From Clostridia bacterium (lineage in GTDB: Bacteria; Bacillota_A; Clostridia; Christensenellales; Aristaeellaceae): 32,912 nucleotides of DNA. The DNA lies in assembly GCA_017938645.1 (NCBI GenBank), contig JAGBBE010000193.1:1-32912 (forward strand). The letters run 5' to 3'. A program made the position numbers and the translations under genes. Below are positions 7,026 through 14,687 of this stretch, in pieces. Position 1 is the stretch's first letter. Each line of letters opens with the position of its first letter. Below the pieces are notes generated by a model. The model was not told the origin of the DNA. It was given only the letters and a program-made list of their open reading frames with translations, and did not search any database.

Positions 7026-8333
7026 ATGCCTAAAATCACATTCATGGGTGCTGGTTCCACGGTATTTGCAAAAAACGTTCTTGGCGATAGCATGCTCACG
7101 CCTTCGCTGGCGGAAAGTACCATCGCTCTGTACGACATCGATCCCAAACGTCTGGAAGAAAGCTACCTGATGCTCACGGCTCTGAATAACAACTTCGGCA
7201 ACAAGGCTCGCATCGAAAAGTACTGCGGCGTAGAAAATCGCAAGGATGCTCTGCGCGGTGCCAATTATGTGGTCAACGCCATTCAGGTAGGCCTCTATGA
7301 GCCTTGCACCGTTACTGACTTTGAGATTCCCAAGAAGTACGGCCTGCGCCAGACCATCGCTGATACACTCGGCATTGGCGGCATCTTCCGTGCTTTGCGT
7401 ACCATTCCCGTGATGATGGACTTTGCCCGCGACATGGAAGAAGTTTGTCCTGACGCTTGGTTCCTCAATTATACCAACCCCATGGCCATGCTGACCGGCG
7501 CCATGCAGCGCTACACCGGCATTAAGACTGTTGGTCTGTGCCACAGCGTGCAGGTTTGCGCCCGCAGGCTGATGGAACATGCCGGCATGGAATACGACGA
7601 TCAGGTGCAGTGGAAGATCGCTGGTATCAACCATATGGCGTGGCTGCTTGAAATCAGCCGCAATGGTGAAGATCTCTATCCCGAGATCAAACGCCGCGTG
7701 GCACAGATCACCGAAAAACACGGCGATATGGTGCGCCTTGAGATCATGAAGCGTTTTGGCTACTACGTAACCGAATCCAGCGAGCACAACGCCGAGTACA
7801 TGCCTTATTTCATCAAGGACAAGTATCCGGAGCTGATCGACCGCTTCAACATTCCGCTGGACGAGTATCCGCGCCGCTGTGTCAATCAGATTGCTAAATG
7901 GGATAAACTGCGCGACGAGCTGACCAAGGATCCGACCCTCACTCACGAGCGCACCCATGAGTACGCCAGCTACATCATGGAGGCCATGGAAACCAACAAG
8001 CCCTACAAGATCGGCGGAAACGTCATCAACAACGGCCTCATCACCAACCTGCCCCGCAATGCCTGCGTCGAGGTGCCCTGTCTGGTCGATGCCAGCGGCG
8101 TGACGCCCTGTTTTATCGGCGACCTGCCTGAGCAGTGCGCTGCGCTCAACCGCACCAACATCAACGTGCAGCTGATGACCATCGAAGCCGCCATGACGCT
8201 TAAGAAGGACGCAATCTATCAGGCTGCGATGTTTGATCCGCACCTGCAGAGCGAGCTGTCCATCGACGACATTGTGTCCCTGTGCGACGATCTGATCGTT
8301 GCCCACGAAGGCTGGCTGCCCGAGTATCATTGA
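7026..8333 (+). CDS. melA: Alpha-galactosidase, glycoside hydrolase family 4
   Basis: Predicted 435-residue cytoplasmic enzyme that hydrolyses alpha-galactosides such as melibiose and raffinose using NAD+ and Mn2+ (EC 3.2.1.22). Family landmarks: the nucleotide-binding ITFMGAGST at residues 4-12, VTDFEIPKKYGLRQTIADTL, NYTNPMAM (N151), the metal site LCHSVQ (C172, H173), GINHMAW (H203) and YVTESSEHNAEY. As recalled, the match to enterobacterial MelA runs the full length, including VEVPCLVDASG and the WLPEYH ending. GGAAGGGAG precedes the start. It is divergent from an AraC-type regulator. No dedicated transporter lies next to it in the window. Confidence 0.94.
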   Translation: MPKITFMGAGSTVFAKNVLGDSMLTPSLAESTIALYDIDPKRLEESYLMLTALNNNFGNKARIEKYCGVENRKDALRGANYVVNAIQVGLYEPCTVTDFEIPKKYGLRQTIADTLGIGGIFRALRTIPVMMDFARDMEEVCPDAWFLNYTNPMAMLTGAMQRYTGIKTVGLCHSVQVCARRLMEHAGMEYDDQVQWKIAGINHMAWLLEISRNGEDLYPEIKRRVAQITEKHGDMVRLEIMKRFGYYVTESSEHNAEYMPYFIKDKYPELIDRFNIPLDEYPRRCVNQIAKWDKLRDELTKDPTLTHERTHEYASYIMEAMETNKPYKIGGNVINNGLITNLPRNACVEVPCLVDASGVTPCFIGDLPEQCAALNRTNINVQLMTIEAAMTLKKDAIYQAAMFDPHLQSELSIDDIVSLCDDLIVAHEGWLPEYH

Positions 8334-8347
8334 TTTTTTGAACCTTC

Positions 8348-8378
8348 AGCCGGAGAAAGTTACACGCTTTCTCCGGCT
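8348..8378 (+). terminator. Terminator after melA
   Basis: A 12-bp perfect stem (AGCCGGAGAAAG 8348-8359, CTTTCTCCGGCT 8367-8378) followed by a pyrimidine-rich stretch. Confidence 0.85.
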
Positions 8379-8446
8379 TCTCTACTTTTCGTAGGTAGTC
8401 AAAACAGCGTTTCCGGTTTATGATGTCATGGAAGGAGGGAAGAAGA

Positions 8447-9118
8447 ATGAATCAGTATGTAACAGGAACGATGATCCGCGAACTACGTGAAAAGAATCAT
8501 ATGACACAGGCAGAACTGGCAGAGAGGCTTTACGTGTCGGACAAAGCGGTATCAAAATGGGAGAATGGCAAGGGGTATCCGGATGTTTCTCTGCTTGAGT
8601 CAATCGCGGGTGTTTTCGGTATTTCGCTTTCTGAGCTGCTTTCTGGCAGAGCGATCAGCAACATCAATGTATCCGGCAATATGCTGCGCTCCAAGTTTTA
8701 CGTTTGTCCGGTATGCGGAAACGTCATTCACAGCATGGGTGAGGCGGCAATCAGCTGTCATGGTATCCTTCTTTCGCCTGTTCAGGCAGAACAGACCGAT
8801 GAGAAGCATATGATTTTCATCGAAGGCGTTGAGGATGAGTATTTTGTGCGTATCGAGCACGACATGACCAAGACGCACCATATTTCATTCATCGCCGCGC
8901 TTTCGTCCGACAGAATCCAGATGGTGAAGCTCTATCCGGAAGGAAATGCAGAGGCGCGATTCAAGACAAACCTCGTGAAAAAACTGTACTTTTATTGCAA
9001 TAGAGACGGCTTGTTCTCCGTTGACGTACATCCGGCCATCGATGCAAGACGCCGTTCCTACGACGACAGCGCCGAAAGAAGAGAACTGGAACAGACGGCA
9101 AAGAAGATTTTTGGTTAA
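8447..9118 (+). CDS. XRE helix-turn-helix regulator fused to a desulfoferrodoxin-like domain
   Basis: Predicted 223 residues. Residues ~8-65 are an XRE DNA-binding domain (MTQAELAERLYVSDKAVSKW). Residues ~84-190 resemble desulfoferrodoxin/superoxide reductase: a CPVC pair (87, 90) with C104, then H121 (EKH), H138 and H144 in the spacing of the family's H-x-M-T-x-x-H motif, and C184 (YCN). The usual final histidine (C-N-x-H-G) is D187, so the His4Cys iron centre lacks one ligand. This suggests an iron, redox or oxygen-species sensor, or a vestigial domain. The start has AAGGAGG 8 bases upstream; an earlier ATG at 8420 lacks one. Single gene with its own terminator. Confidence 0.82.
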   Translation: MNQYVTGTMIRELREKNHMTQAELAERLYVSDKAVSKWENGKGYPDVSLLESIAGVFGISLSELLSGRAISNINVSGNMLRSKFYVCPVCGNVIHSMGEAAISCHGILLSPVQAEQTDEKHMIFIEGVEDEYFVRIEHDMTKTHHISFIAALSSDRIQMVKLYPEGNAEARFKTNLVKKLYFYCNRDGLFSVDVHPAIDARRRSYDDSAERRELEQTAKKIFG

Positions 9119-9127
9119 TCAAAGAGG

Positions 9128-9162
9128 CACGCATCTGCATAATGAAGCAGATGCGTGTTTTT
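9128..9162 (+). terminator. Terminator after the XRE-desulfoferrodoxin gene
   Basis: CACGCATCTGC (9128-9138) pairs with GCAGATGCGTG (9147-9157), then TTTTT. It can also serve the converging creatininase gene, although the T-tract on that strand is weak. Confidence 0.9.
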
Positions 9163-9168
9163 GTATCT

Positions 9169-9975
9169 TTACTTTCCTTTGCGAACCTCGCGCATGCGGC
9201 TGTAGAATTCCTGCTGCAGCGCGTGACCGACAGTGTCTTCCTTCACAGCCTTGATGCGGCGCGCCAGATCCTTTGCAGCGGCCTGAATGAAAGCTTCGCC
9301 CTTTTCGCGGGTGGCAGCTGTGGGCGTACCAGAAACATGTTCGGGATACATATCGTACCACCACATACCAGTCTGAACGCCCTTGATGCCATCAAAACGG
9401 TGCTGCGGAAGGATGGGTTCCTCGAACCTCTGCTGTTCGAGTTTAACCGCATCGGGCGCAATGGCCATGATGACGCTGGTTTCCTTCTCATCTGCGTGAC
9501 CGCCGCCGGGTGCGTCCCACAGATACGCCATCTCCTTCGTCCACTCGCCGTCAAGCGCAAAGGTGTTGTACAGGGTGTAATCCACCTCGCGGTCGTTCTG
9601 CGTCATCAGGAAATAGCTGAGCATGCCGTTGTTGCCGCCGTGGCCGTTGACGATCAGGATCTTTTTGAAACCGTTGGCAGCAATCTGGTCGATCAGCGTT
9701 TCCAGCATCTGTAAAAGAAGCGGAGCAGGGAAGTTGACTGTGCCGGTAAAGCAGGCAGCCTCATGCACCTGCCCGAACCAGTATGGAGGAAAGACCACGC
9801 ATGGCTCCTGCTGCGCAGCAAGGCAGGAAATGTGATGCGCTGTCAATGCGTCGGTGCCAAACGGGAGATGTTCTCCATGGCGTTCCAGAGAGCCGATGGG
9901 CAGAATGCACAGCTTTTCTTCACGGGCGAGCTTTTCAAATTCCGGAGGGGTAAGGTGTTCCCATCTGACTTGCAT
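9169..9975 (-). CDS. Creatininase family amidohydrolase
   Basis: Predicted 268-residue metal-dependent hydrolase. The two-metal site of the family is visible: E31 and H33 in LPIGSLERHGEHLPFGTD, D42, H112 in VNGHGGNNG, and the glutamates of HADEKETS (163, 165). Family members include creatinine amidohydrolase, formamide-forming pyrimidine or riboflavin pathway enzymes and MftE-type peptidases, so the substrate is open. The open frame extends upstream to 10074, but the AAAGGAA site and predicted promoter place the start at 9975. It stands alone, with no creatine or mycofactocin genes nearby. Confidence 0.87.
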   Translation of the reverse strand: MQVRWEHLTPPEFEKLAREEKLCILPIGSLERHGEHLPFGTDALTAHHISCLAAQQEPCVVFPPYWFGQVHEAACFTGTVNFPAPLLLQMLETLIDQIAANGFKKILIVNGHGGNNGMLSYFLMTQNDREVDYTLYNTFALDGEWTKEMAYLWDAPGGGHADEKETSVIMAIAPDAVKLEQQRFEEPILPQHRFDGIKGVQTGMWWYDMYPEHVSGTPTAATREKGEAFIQAAAKDLARRIKAVKEDTVGHALQQEFYSRMREVRKGK

Positions 9976-10018
9976 AATGATGTTCCTTTCTGAGAAGAAT
10001 CGAATAACTGTTGCCCTT

Positions 10019-10047
10019 ATTATAGAAGATTCATTCTTCTGCGTCAA
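10019..10047 (-). promoter_or_regulatory. Predicted promoter of the creatininase-family gene
   Basis: On the minus strand TTGACG (10047-10042), a 17-base spacer and TATAAT (10024-10019); start near 10012. Confidence 0.75.
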
Positions 10048-10074
10048 TGCGGCACAAAAAAACAGCCCAAACAC

Positions 10075-10103
10075 TTGCCTTTTTTGAAGAAGTCATGTAG
10101 AAT
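10075..10103 (+). promoter_or_regulatory. Predicted promoter of the SRP RNA
   Basis: TTGCCT (10075-10080), a 17-base spacer and TAGAAT (10098-10103) predict a start at about 10110, exactly where the RNA's terminal helix begins. Confidence 0.75.
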
Positions 10104-10109
10104 AGGAAA

Positions 10110-10237
10110 GCCGAGTGTATGATGACGGTTGAGTCCTGTGCGATTTCAACGCGTGAACCCTGTCAGGTCCGGAAGGAAGCAGCAGTAAGCGTGGTTTGGG
10201 ATGTGCTGCGGGGTTGCTCAGCCTGAGTGCACTTGGT
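10110..10237 (+). ncRNA. ffs: Signal recognition particle RNA, small bacterial type
   Basis: The RNA scaffold that binds Ffh to target nascent membrane proteins. The conserved domain IV core is clear: CTGTCAGGTCCGGAAGGAAG with the following CAGCAGTAAGCG and the pairing strand TGTGCTGCGGGG. The ends close into a helix: CCGAGTGTA (10111-10119) with TGCACTTGG (10228-10236), allowing wobble pairs. Seven T residues (10237-10243) follow and should terminate it. At about 127 bases it is the short form, seemingly without a full Alu domain. The glyA start codon lies only 32 bases past the end. Confidence 0.93.
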
Positions 10238-10268
10238 TTTTTTGATTCTAATCAGCGGAGGTTTTCTT

Positions 10269-11519
10269 ATGAATTACAATCATGTAATGAACTATGATCC
10301 TGAACTGTATCAGGCCATCGCAGATGAAGTGCAGCGTCAGCGTGAACATATTGAGCTGATTGCTTCGGAAAACTTTGTTACTCCTGCGGTGATGGAGGCC
10401 ATGGGCTCTCCGCTGACCAATAAATACGCTGAGGGATATCCTGCCAAGCGCTATTACGGCGGCTGCCAGTATGTAGACGTGGCGGAAAATTTGGCACGAG
10501 ATCGCGCGAAGCAGCTGTTTGGAGCCGAGCATGCCAATGTGCAGCCTCATAGCGGCGCCCAGGCCAATACGGCTGTGTACTTTGCTATGCTTCAGCCCGG
10601 CGATACTGTGCTTGGCATGAACCTCAGCCATGGCGGTCATCTGACGCATGGCAGCCCTGTGAACATCAGCGGTAAGTATTTCAACTTTGTTCCTTACGGC
10701 GTGGATGAAATCACCGGCCTCGTCGACTACGACGTTGTGCGTACGCTGGCCAAAGAGCATCATCCCAAGCTGATTGTTGCGGGAGCTTCCGCCTATCCTC
10801 GTGCGATCGACTTTGCAAAGCTGCGCGAAATCGCCGATGAGGTGGGCGCAATGCTGATGGTGGACATGGCGCACATTGCCGGTTTGGTTGCTGCGGGCGA
10901 GCATATGAACCCCGTGCCTTACGCGGACTTTGTAACCACCACCACGCACAAGACCCTTCGCGGTCCCCGCGGCGGCATGATTCTGTGCAAGGAACAGTAT
11001 GCTAAAGCCATTGACAAGGCCATTTTTCCAGGCACGCAAGGCGGGCCGCTCATGCATGTGATCGCCGCCAAGGCCGTGTGCTTCCGTGAGGCACTGCAGC
11101 CGGAATTCAAGGCGTATCAGCATCAGATTATCCTCAATGCCAAGGCGCTTGAAAACGTCTTCCGTGCCAATGACATCAAAATGGTCTCCGACGGTACGGA
11201 TAACCATCTGATCCTGTTGGATCTGACCAACACCGAGCGCACCGGCAAGGAAATGGAAGCGCTGCTTGGCATGAGCAATATTACCGTCAACAAGAATACC
11301 ATCCCCGGCGAAAAGCTGAGCCCGATGGTCACCAGCGGCGTGCGCGTGGGTACGCCTGCTGTAACCACCCGCGGCATGGTGGAAAGTGATATGGAGCTGG
11401 TTGCCGGCTTTATCAAGCGTGTGCTGGTCGGCGGCGAGAGTGCCTGCGATGATGTGAAGGCAGATGTGCTTGAGATGATGAAGCGTTTCCCGCTCTATGA
11501 AGGCTTCCCCAATGCCTGA
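10269..11519 (+). CDS. glyA: Serine hydroxymethyltransferase
   Basis: Predicted 416-residue PLP enzyme interconverting serine and glycine with tetrahydrofolate (EC 2.1.2.1), the main one-carbon source. Family landmarks include IELIASENF, the [16 protein letters not shown] loop, [35 protein letters not shown] and the PLP lysine motif [14 protein letters not shown] (K228). The ATG at 10269 has GGAGG 7 bases upstream; an in-frame ATG at 10227 falls inside the SRP RNA and is rejected. No separate promoter is visible between the SRP RNA and this gene. The 3' end overlaps yraN by 8 bases. Confidence 0.97.
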   Translation: MNYNHVMNYDPELYQAIADEVQRQREHIELIASENFVTPAVMEAMGSPLTNKYAEGYPAKRYYGGCQYVDVAENLARDRAKQLFGAEHANVQPHSGAQANTAVYFAMLQPGDTVLGMNLSHGGHLTHGSPVNISGKYFNFVPYGVDEITGLVDYDVVRTLAKEHHPKLIVAGASAYPRAIDFAKLREIADEVGAMLMVDMAHIAGLVAAGEHMNPVPYADFVTTTTHKTLRGPRGGMILCKEQYAKAIDKAIFPGTQGGPLMHVIAAKAVCFREALQPEFKAYQHQIILNAKALENVFRANDIKMVSDGTDNHLILLDLTNTERTGKEMEALLGMSNITVNKNTIPGEKLSPMVTSGVRVGTPAVTTRGMVESDMELVAGFIKRVLVGGESACDDVKADVLEMMKRFPLYEGFPNA

Positions 11520-11880
11520 CGGACTCAGCACCTATGCCAAAGGCGTAATGGGAGAAACTGCTGCTGCAGTTTATCTGACCGATGCAGGAATGACGGAACT
11601 GTTCAGACGTTACCGTTCGCCTTACGGTGAAATTGACCTGATCATGCAGGAGAAGGATACGCTGGTGTTTGTCGAGGTCAAGGTGCGCGAACGGATGGAT
11701 CGCACGCAGGCACTGTATGCCATCACGCCTGCCAAACAGCGCAGGATGATGGACACCGTACGGTGGTTTCTGGGTGAACATCCCGAATACGCAGAACGAA
11801 TGATGCGTTTTGATGCAGTTACAATCGCCAGAGACGGTATTCTGCATCTTCCCAATGCCTTTGAAGGACAAGCATGGTAA
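11512..11880 (+). CDS. yraN: YraN/UPF0102 family nuclease-like protein
   Basis: Predicted 122-residue protein with the UPF0102 core: [29 protein letters not shown] and [11 protein letters not shown]. The E-x(n)-D...E-V-K pattern is that of a restriction-endonuclease-like fold (Holliday-junction-resolvase type), so nuclease activity is plausible but unproven. The start at 11512 lies inside the glyA end with GAAGG 8 bases upstream, so the two genes are probably translationally coupled. A terminator follows 4 bases after the stop. Confidence 0.9.
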   Translation: MPDGLSTYAKGVMGETAAAVYLTDAGMTELFRRYRSPYGEIDLIMQEKDTLVFVEVKVRERMDRTQALYAITPAKQRRMMDTVRWFLGEHPEYAERMMRFDAVTIARDGILHLPNAFEGQAW

Positions 11881-11884
11881 ATAC

Positions 11885-11910
11885 AGCCCGCCGAGTTTGG
11901 CGGGCTTTTT
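11885..11910 (+). terminator. Terminator between yraN and the Eis-type gene
   Basis: AGCCCGCC (11885-11892) pairs with GGCGGGCT (11899-11906) around a 6-base loop, then TTTT. It sits only about 20 bases before the next start codon. Confidence 0.85.
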
Positions 11911-11930
11911 GAAAAGATGGAGGAATTCCG

Positions 11931-13163
11931 ATGATTGTACGCAAGATTCGTCCTGAGGAGTTTAAGCGGATTCAGCAGTTCTGCTCGCTGGCCTTTGAAT
12001 ATGCCATGGACGAGCCGGATTTATCCGCTGCTGATGCGCTGGAAAAGATCATGAAAAAGCCCGAGAGCCGTCAGGATCTTTTCTGGCAGTCCCAGTGGGC
12101 GGCATTTGAGGATGATGACCGCACGATGATGTCCACCTTTACGGCTATTCCGTATCATGCCAATTTTGACGGTCACAGCGTGAAGATGATGGGTATTGGC
12201 GGCGTTGCCACTCTGCCGCAATTCCGCCGCCGCGGAGGCGTGCGAGGCTGCTTTGAACATGCGCTCCCGGATATGTATGCTCAAGGGTATGCGCTGAGCT
12301 ATCTGTATCCTTTTTCTACTGCGTTCTACCGCAAGTTTGGCTATGAACTGGGGTGTGAGCGCAATCTGTGGAAAATCAGGCTGTCGGCGGTTTCGAAGTT
12401 TGAGGTGGACGGTACGTTCCATCTTCTGGAGCCGGAAAAGAATCTGAAAGCTGACATCCGCCAGGTGTACGATGCATTTGCGTCCCGTTACAACTGCATG
12501 ACGCTGGATGAGGATATTGAATACCTGTGGGTGGACAAGGCCAATCCCTTCCGCGACAAGGAATACACTTATGTCTACCGTGCTGCCGACGGAACGCCTA
12601 AGGGCATCGTAAGCTACAAGCCCATTATGGACGAAGGTGACCGTGCGCTGGATTGCAGCAGGCGTTTCTGGTATGCGGATATCGAAGGCTTCAAGGCGCT
12701 TTTGGTGCTGCTGTGCCGCCTGCAGGCGGATCACAGCCATATTCTGGTCAATTTGCCCGATGATGTGAAGCTGGATGCACTGGTGCCCGAGTGGAGTTTC
12801 GGCAATCTGAAGCGCAATCGCTACTGTCACGGCATGGTGCGCGTGATTGATGCAGTGCAGGTGCTGAAACTTGCGAAGATGCAGGGCTCAGGTGAACTGG
12901 TAATCGAACTGAGCGATCATCAGATTGAACAGAACAACGGACGCTTCCATGTCGTGTTTCAAAATGGCGTCACGCTTTCTGTGGAACGCACAGAGAACGA
13001 AGCGGATGTATCGATGCCGATTACCGAATTCAGCCGTCTCATCTGCGGCAAGCACGAGGTAAGCGAATGGGCATGGCTGCCGGAAGTGAAATGTTTCTGC
13101 AATCCCGAAAAGGCAGCGAAGGTGTTTTACGCAAAGCCTATGTTTATTACCCGTTATTTCTGA
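11931..13163 (+). CDS. Eis-type GNAT N-acetyltransferase
   Basis: Predicted 410-residue protein of the Eis (enhanced intracellular survival) acetyltransferase architecture: an N-terminal GNAT domain with the acetyl-CoA loop GGVATLPQFRRRGGVRGCF (near residue 90) and LYPFSTAFYRKFGYE, a second GNAT-like domain, and a C-terminal SCP2-like domain (VIELSDHQIEQNNGRF) ending in an aromatic-rich MFITRYF whose terminal carboxylate acts as base in Eis enzymes. Substrates of relatives are aminoglycosides or protein lysines; here it is unknown. GGAGG lies ahead of the start. There is little room for a promoter after the terminator upstream. The end overlaps the converging NUDIX gene by 10 bases. Confidence 0.88.
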   Translation: MIVRKIRPEEFKRIQQFCSLAFEYAMDEPDLSAADALEKIMKKPESRQDLFWQSQWAAFEDDDRTMMSTFTAIPYHANFDGHSVKMMGIGGVATLPQFRRRGGVRGCFEHALPDMYAQGYALSYLYPFSTAFYRKFGYELGCERNLWKIRLSAVSKFEVDGTFHLLEPEKNLKADIRQVYDAFASRYNCMTLDEDIEYLWVDKANPFRDKEYTYVYRAADGTPKGIVSYKPIMDEGDRALDCSRRFWYADIEGFKALLVLLCRLQADHSHILVNLPDDVKLDALVPEWSFGNLKRNRYCHGMVRVIDAVQVLKLAKMQGSGELVIELSDHQIEQNNGRFHVVFQNGVTLSVERTENEADVSMPITEFSRLICGKHEVSEWAWLPEVKCFCNPEKAAKVFYAKPMFITRYF

Positions 13164-13609
13164 TTGGCCATCCATTTGCGTATGGCGGGAAGATTGACTT
13201 CAAACATGGGGGAGGGAAGTGCGTCGGGCGCGAAAAAAGTCAGATTATCTACCTCACCAGCCTGGCATTTCAATGTACCGTGATACTTTCTGCAAAGGAA
13301 CACCACATCCACGTTGCTCACCTGATCGCCGTTGGGATAGGTATATGCCATCTGCGGGCCGGAAAATACACCCAGCAGTTCGAGTTCGTCTGCAACCAGC
13401 CCGGTTTCCTCCTCAAGCTCGCGCGCGGCGGCTTCCTCGACCACCTCGTACAATTCCACCGATCCGCCTGAGTAGCCCCACTTGCCGTTGTCGGTGCGTT
13501 TCTGCAGCAGAATTTCGCCCTTCTCATTCTCCACGATCACAGAAGCGCCGCACTGCATCAGCGGGATATGTCCGACGCGCCTGCGCATATCCATGATATA
13601 TTCACCCAT
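13154..13609 (-). CDS. NUDIX hydrolase
   Basis: Predicted 151-residue hydrolase of nucleoside diphosphate-linked substrates. The complete Nudix box lies at residues ~49-71 (a glycine, then E after five residues, and RELEEETGL), with metal-binding glutamates intact. The strand VIVENEKGEILLQKR precedes it, as in MutT/ADP-ribose-type members. The start at 13609 has GGGAGG 8 bases upstream; the frame is open to 13672 but that would run into the divergent GH18 start. The specific substrate cannot be told. Confidence 0.92.
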   Translation of the reverse strand: MGEYIMDMRRRVGHIPLMQCGASVIVENEKGEILLQKRTDNGKWGYSGGSVELYEVVEEAAARELEEETGLVADELELLGVFSGPQMAYTYPNGDQVSNVDVVFLCRKYHGTLKCQAGEVDNLTFFAPDALPSPMFEVNLPAIRKWMANQK

Positions 13610-13637
13610 TGAGAAAACCTCCCTGATATGGTATACT
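13609..13637 (+). promoter_or_regulatory. Predicted promoter of the GH18 gene
   Basis: TTGAGA (13609-13614), a 17-base spacer and TATACT (13632-13637). The -35 box touches the divergent NUDIX start codon, so the two genes' control regions overlap. Confidence 0.6.
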
Positions 13638-13670
13638 TTGCTCAAAACGATTTTGAAAGGAGCATATTGC

Positions 13671-14687
13671 ATGAGTTATAAACCTGTAACAGCGGCTTAT
13701 GTATTCGATCGTCCTCATGTGGTGTTTGAGGACCGCGACGCGAAGCATCTCAACCAGCTGAATTTCTCCTTTGGTCTTGTGGTGGATGGAGAGGTCAGCG
13801 GCAAGCACTGGGGACATATCGAGGAATACAAGGCTTTTATTCGCAAATATCCTCATATTCTGCCTGTGCTCAGCGTAGGCGGCTGGGGAGCGGGCGGATT
13901 TTCCGAAGCCGCTTCCACCGCTGAAGGCCGCGCGAAATTCGCTGATACCACCATTGCGCTGCTTGAAGAGCATGGCTTCCTTGGCGTTGATATCGACTGG
14001 GAGTATCCCTGCTCGTCCGAAGCCGGTATCGCCTCCAGCCCGGACGACCGTGAAAATTTCACCCTGCTGCTCAAAGCCCTGCGCGAGCGCCTGGATGCAC
14101 TGACTGTGAAGGATGGCAAGAAACGCCTTCTGGCCACGGCGCTTGGCGCTTCTCCCAGCATGCTGGACAATATCGACTGCCCGGTGGTGGGCCAGATTGT
14201 GGATCAGATCAACCTGATGACCTACGATATCCAGACCAATACCGTTGCCAGCCATCACACGGCGCTGGGCATTGGAGATGAGCGTTATCCCAACAGTGCG
14301 GACTACGCTGTGCGTCTGTTTGTGGATGCGGGCGTTCCTAAGGAAAAGATCATGATCGGCGCAGCTTTCTTCGGCAAGGCCTTTACGCTCAAGGAAGCGT
14401 CGGATAATCCCTGCTTTACCGATGCGGAGTTCATCGTGGGCAGCTATACCGACTACCGTCACCTGCATGATCAGCTCAAGGGCATGAAGTGCGGCTTTGA
14501 TGAAAAAGCAAAAGCGCCTTATGCGCTGGACGGTACGAAATTCATCACCTATGATGATCCGGTTTCCATCCGCCACAAAGGCGCTTATGTGACCGAAAAC
14601 GGTCTGATGGGCATGATGTGCTGGGAGTACGGCTCTGACTATGAGGGCGAACTCCTGCAGGCCATGTACGAGGGAATGAACCAATAA
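13671..14687 (+). CDS. Glycoside hydrolase family 18 protein, cytoplasmic
   Basis: Predicted 338-residue TIM-barrel protein of the chitinase/endo-beta-N-acetylglucosaminidase family. Landmarks: the substrate strand LPVLSVGGWG, the catalytic strand GVDIDWEYP (D107, D109, acid E111), QINLMTYDIQ, IMIGAAFFGKAF and the closing MGMMCWEYGSD. The first aspartate of the usual DxxDxDxE motif is replaced by L104. There is no signal peptide, so it should act inside the cell on imported chitin- or glycan-derived oligosaccharides. AAAGGAG lies 8 bases before the ATG. It ends directly against the converging phosphohexomutase gene with no gap and no visible terminator. Confidence 0.88.
   Translation: MSYKPVTAAYVFDRPHVVFEDRDAKHLNQLNFSFGLVVDGEVSGKHWGHIEEYKAFIRKYPHILPVLSVGGWGAGGFSEAASTAEGRAKFADTTIALLEEHGFLGVDIDWEYPCSSEAGIASSPDDRENFTLLLKALRERLDALTVKDGKKRLLATALGASPSMLDNIDCPVVGQIVDQINLMTYDIQTNTVASHHTALGIGDERYPNSADYAVRLFVDAGVPKEKIMIGAAFFGKAFTLKEASDNPCFTDAEFIVGSYTDYRHLHDQLKGMKCGFDEKAKAPYALDGTKFITYDDPVSIRHKGAYVTENGLMGMMCWEYGSDYEGELLQAMYEGMNQ

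Noticed and set aside
6828..8330. 500-codon open frame antisense to melA
   Set aside because: It mirrors the codon structure of a clearly recognised GH4 gene, has no ribosome site and no recognisable domain.
10227..10268. Longer N-terminus for glyA
   Set aside because: It would begin inside the SRP RNA's closing helix; the ATG at 10269 has the ribosome site.
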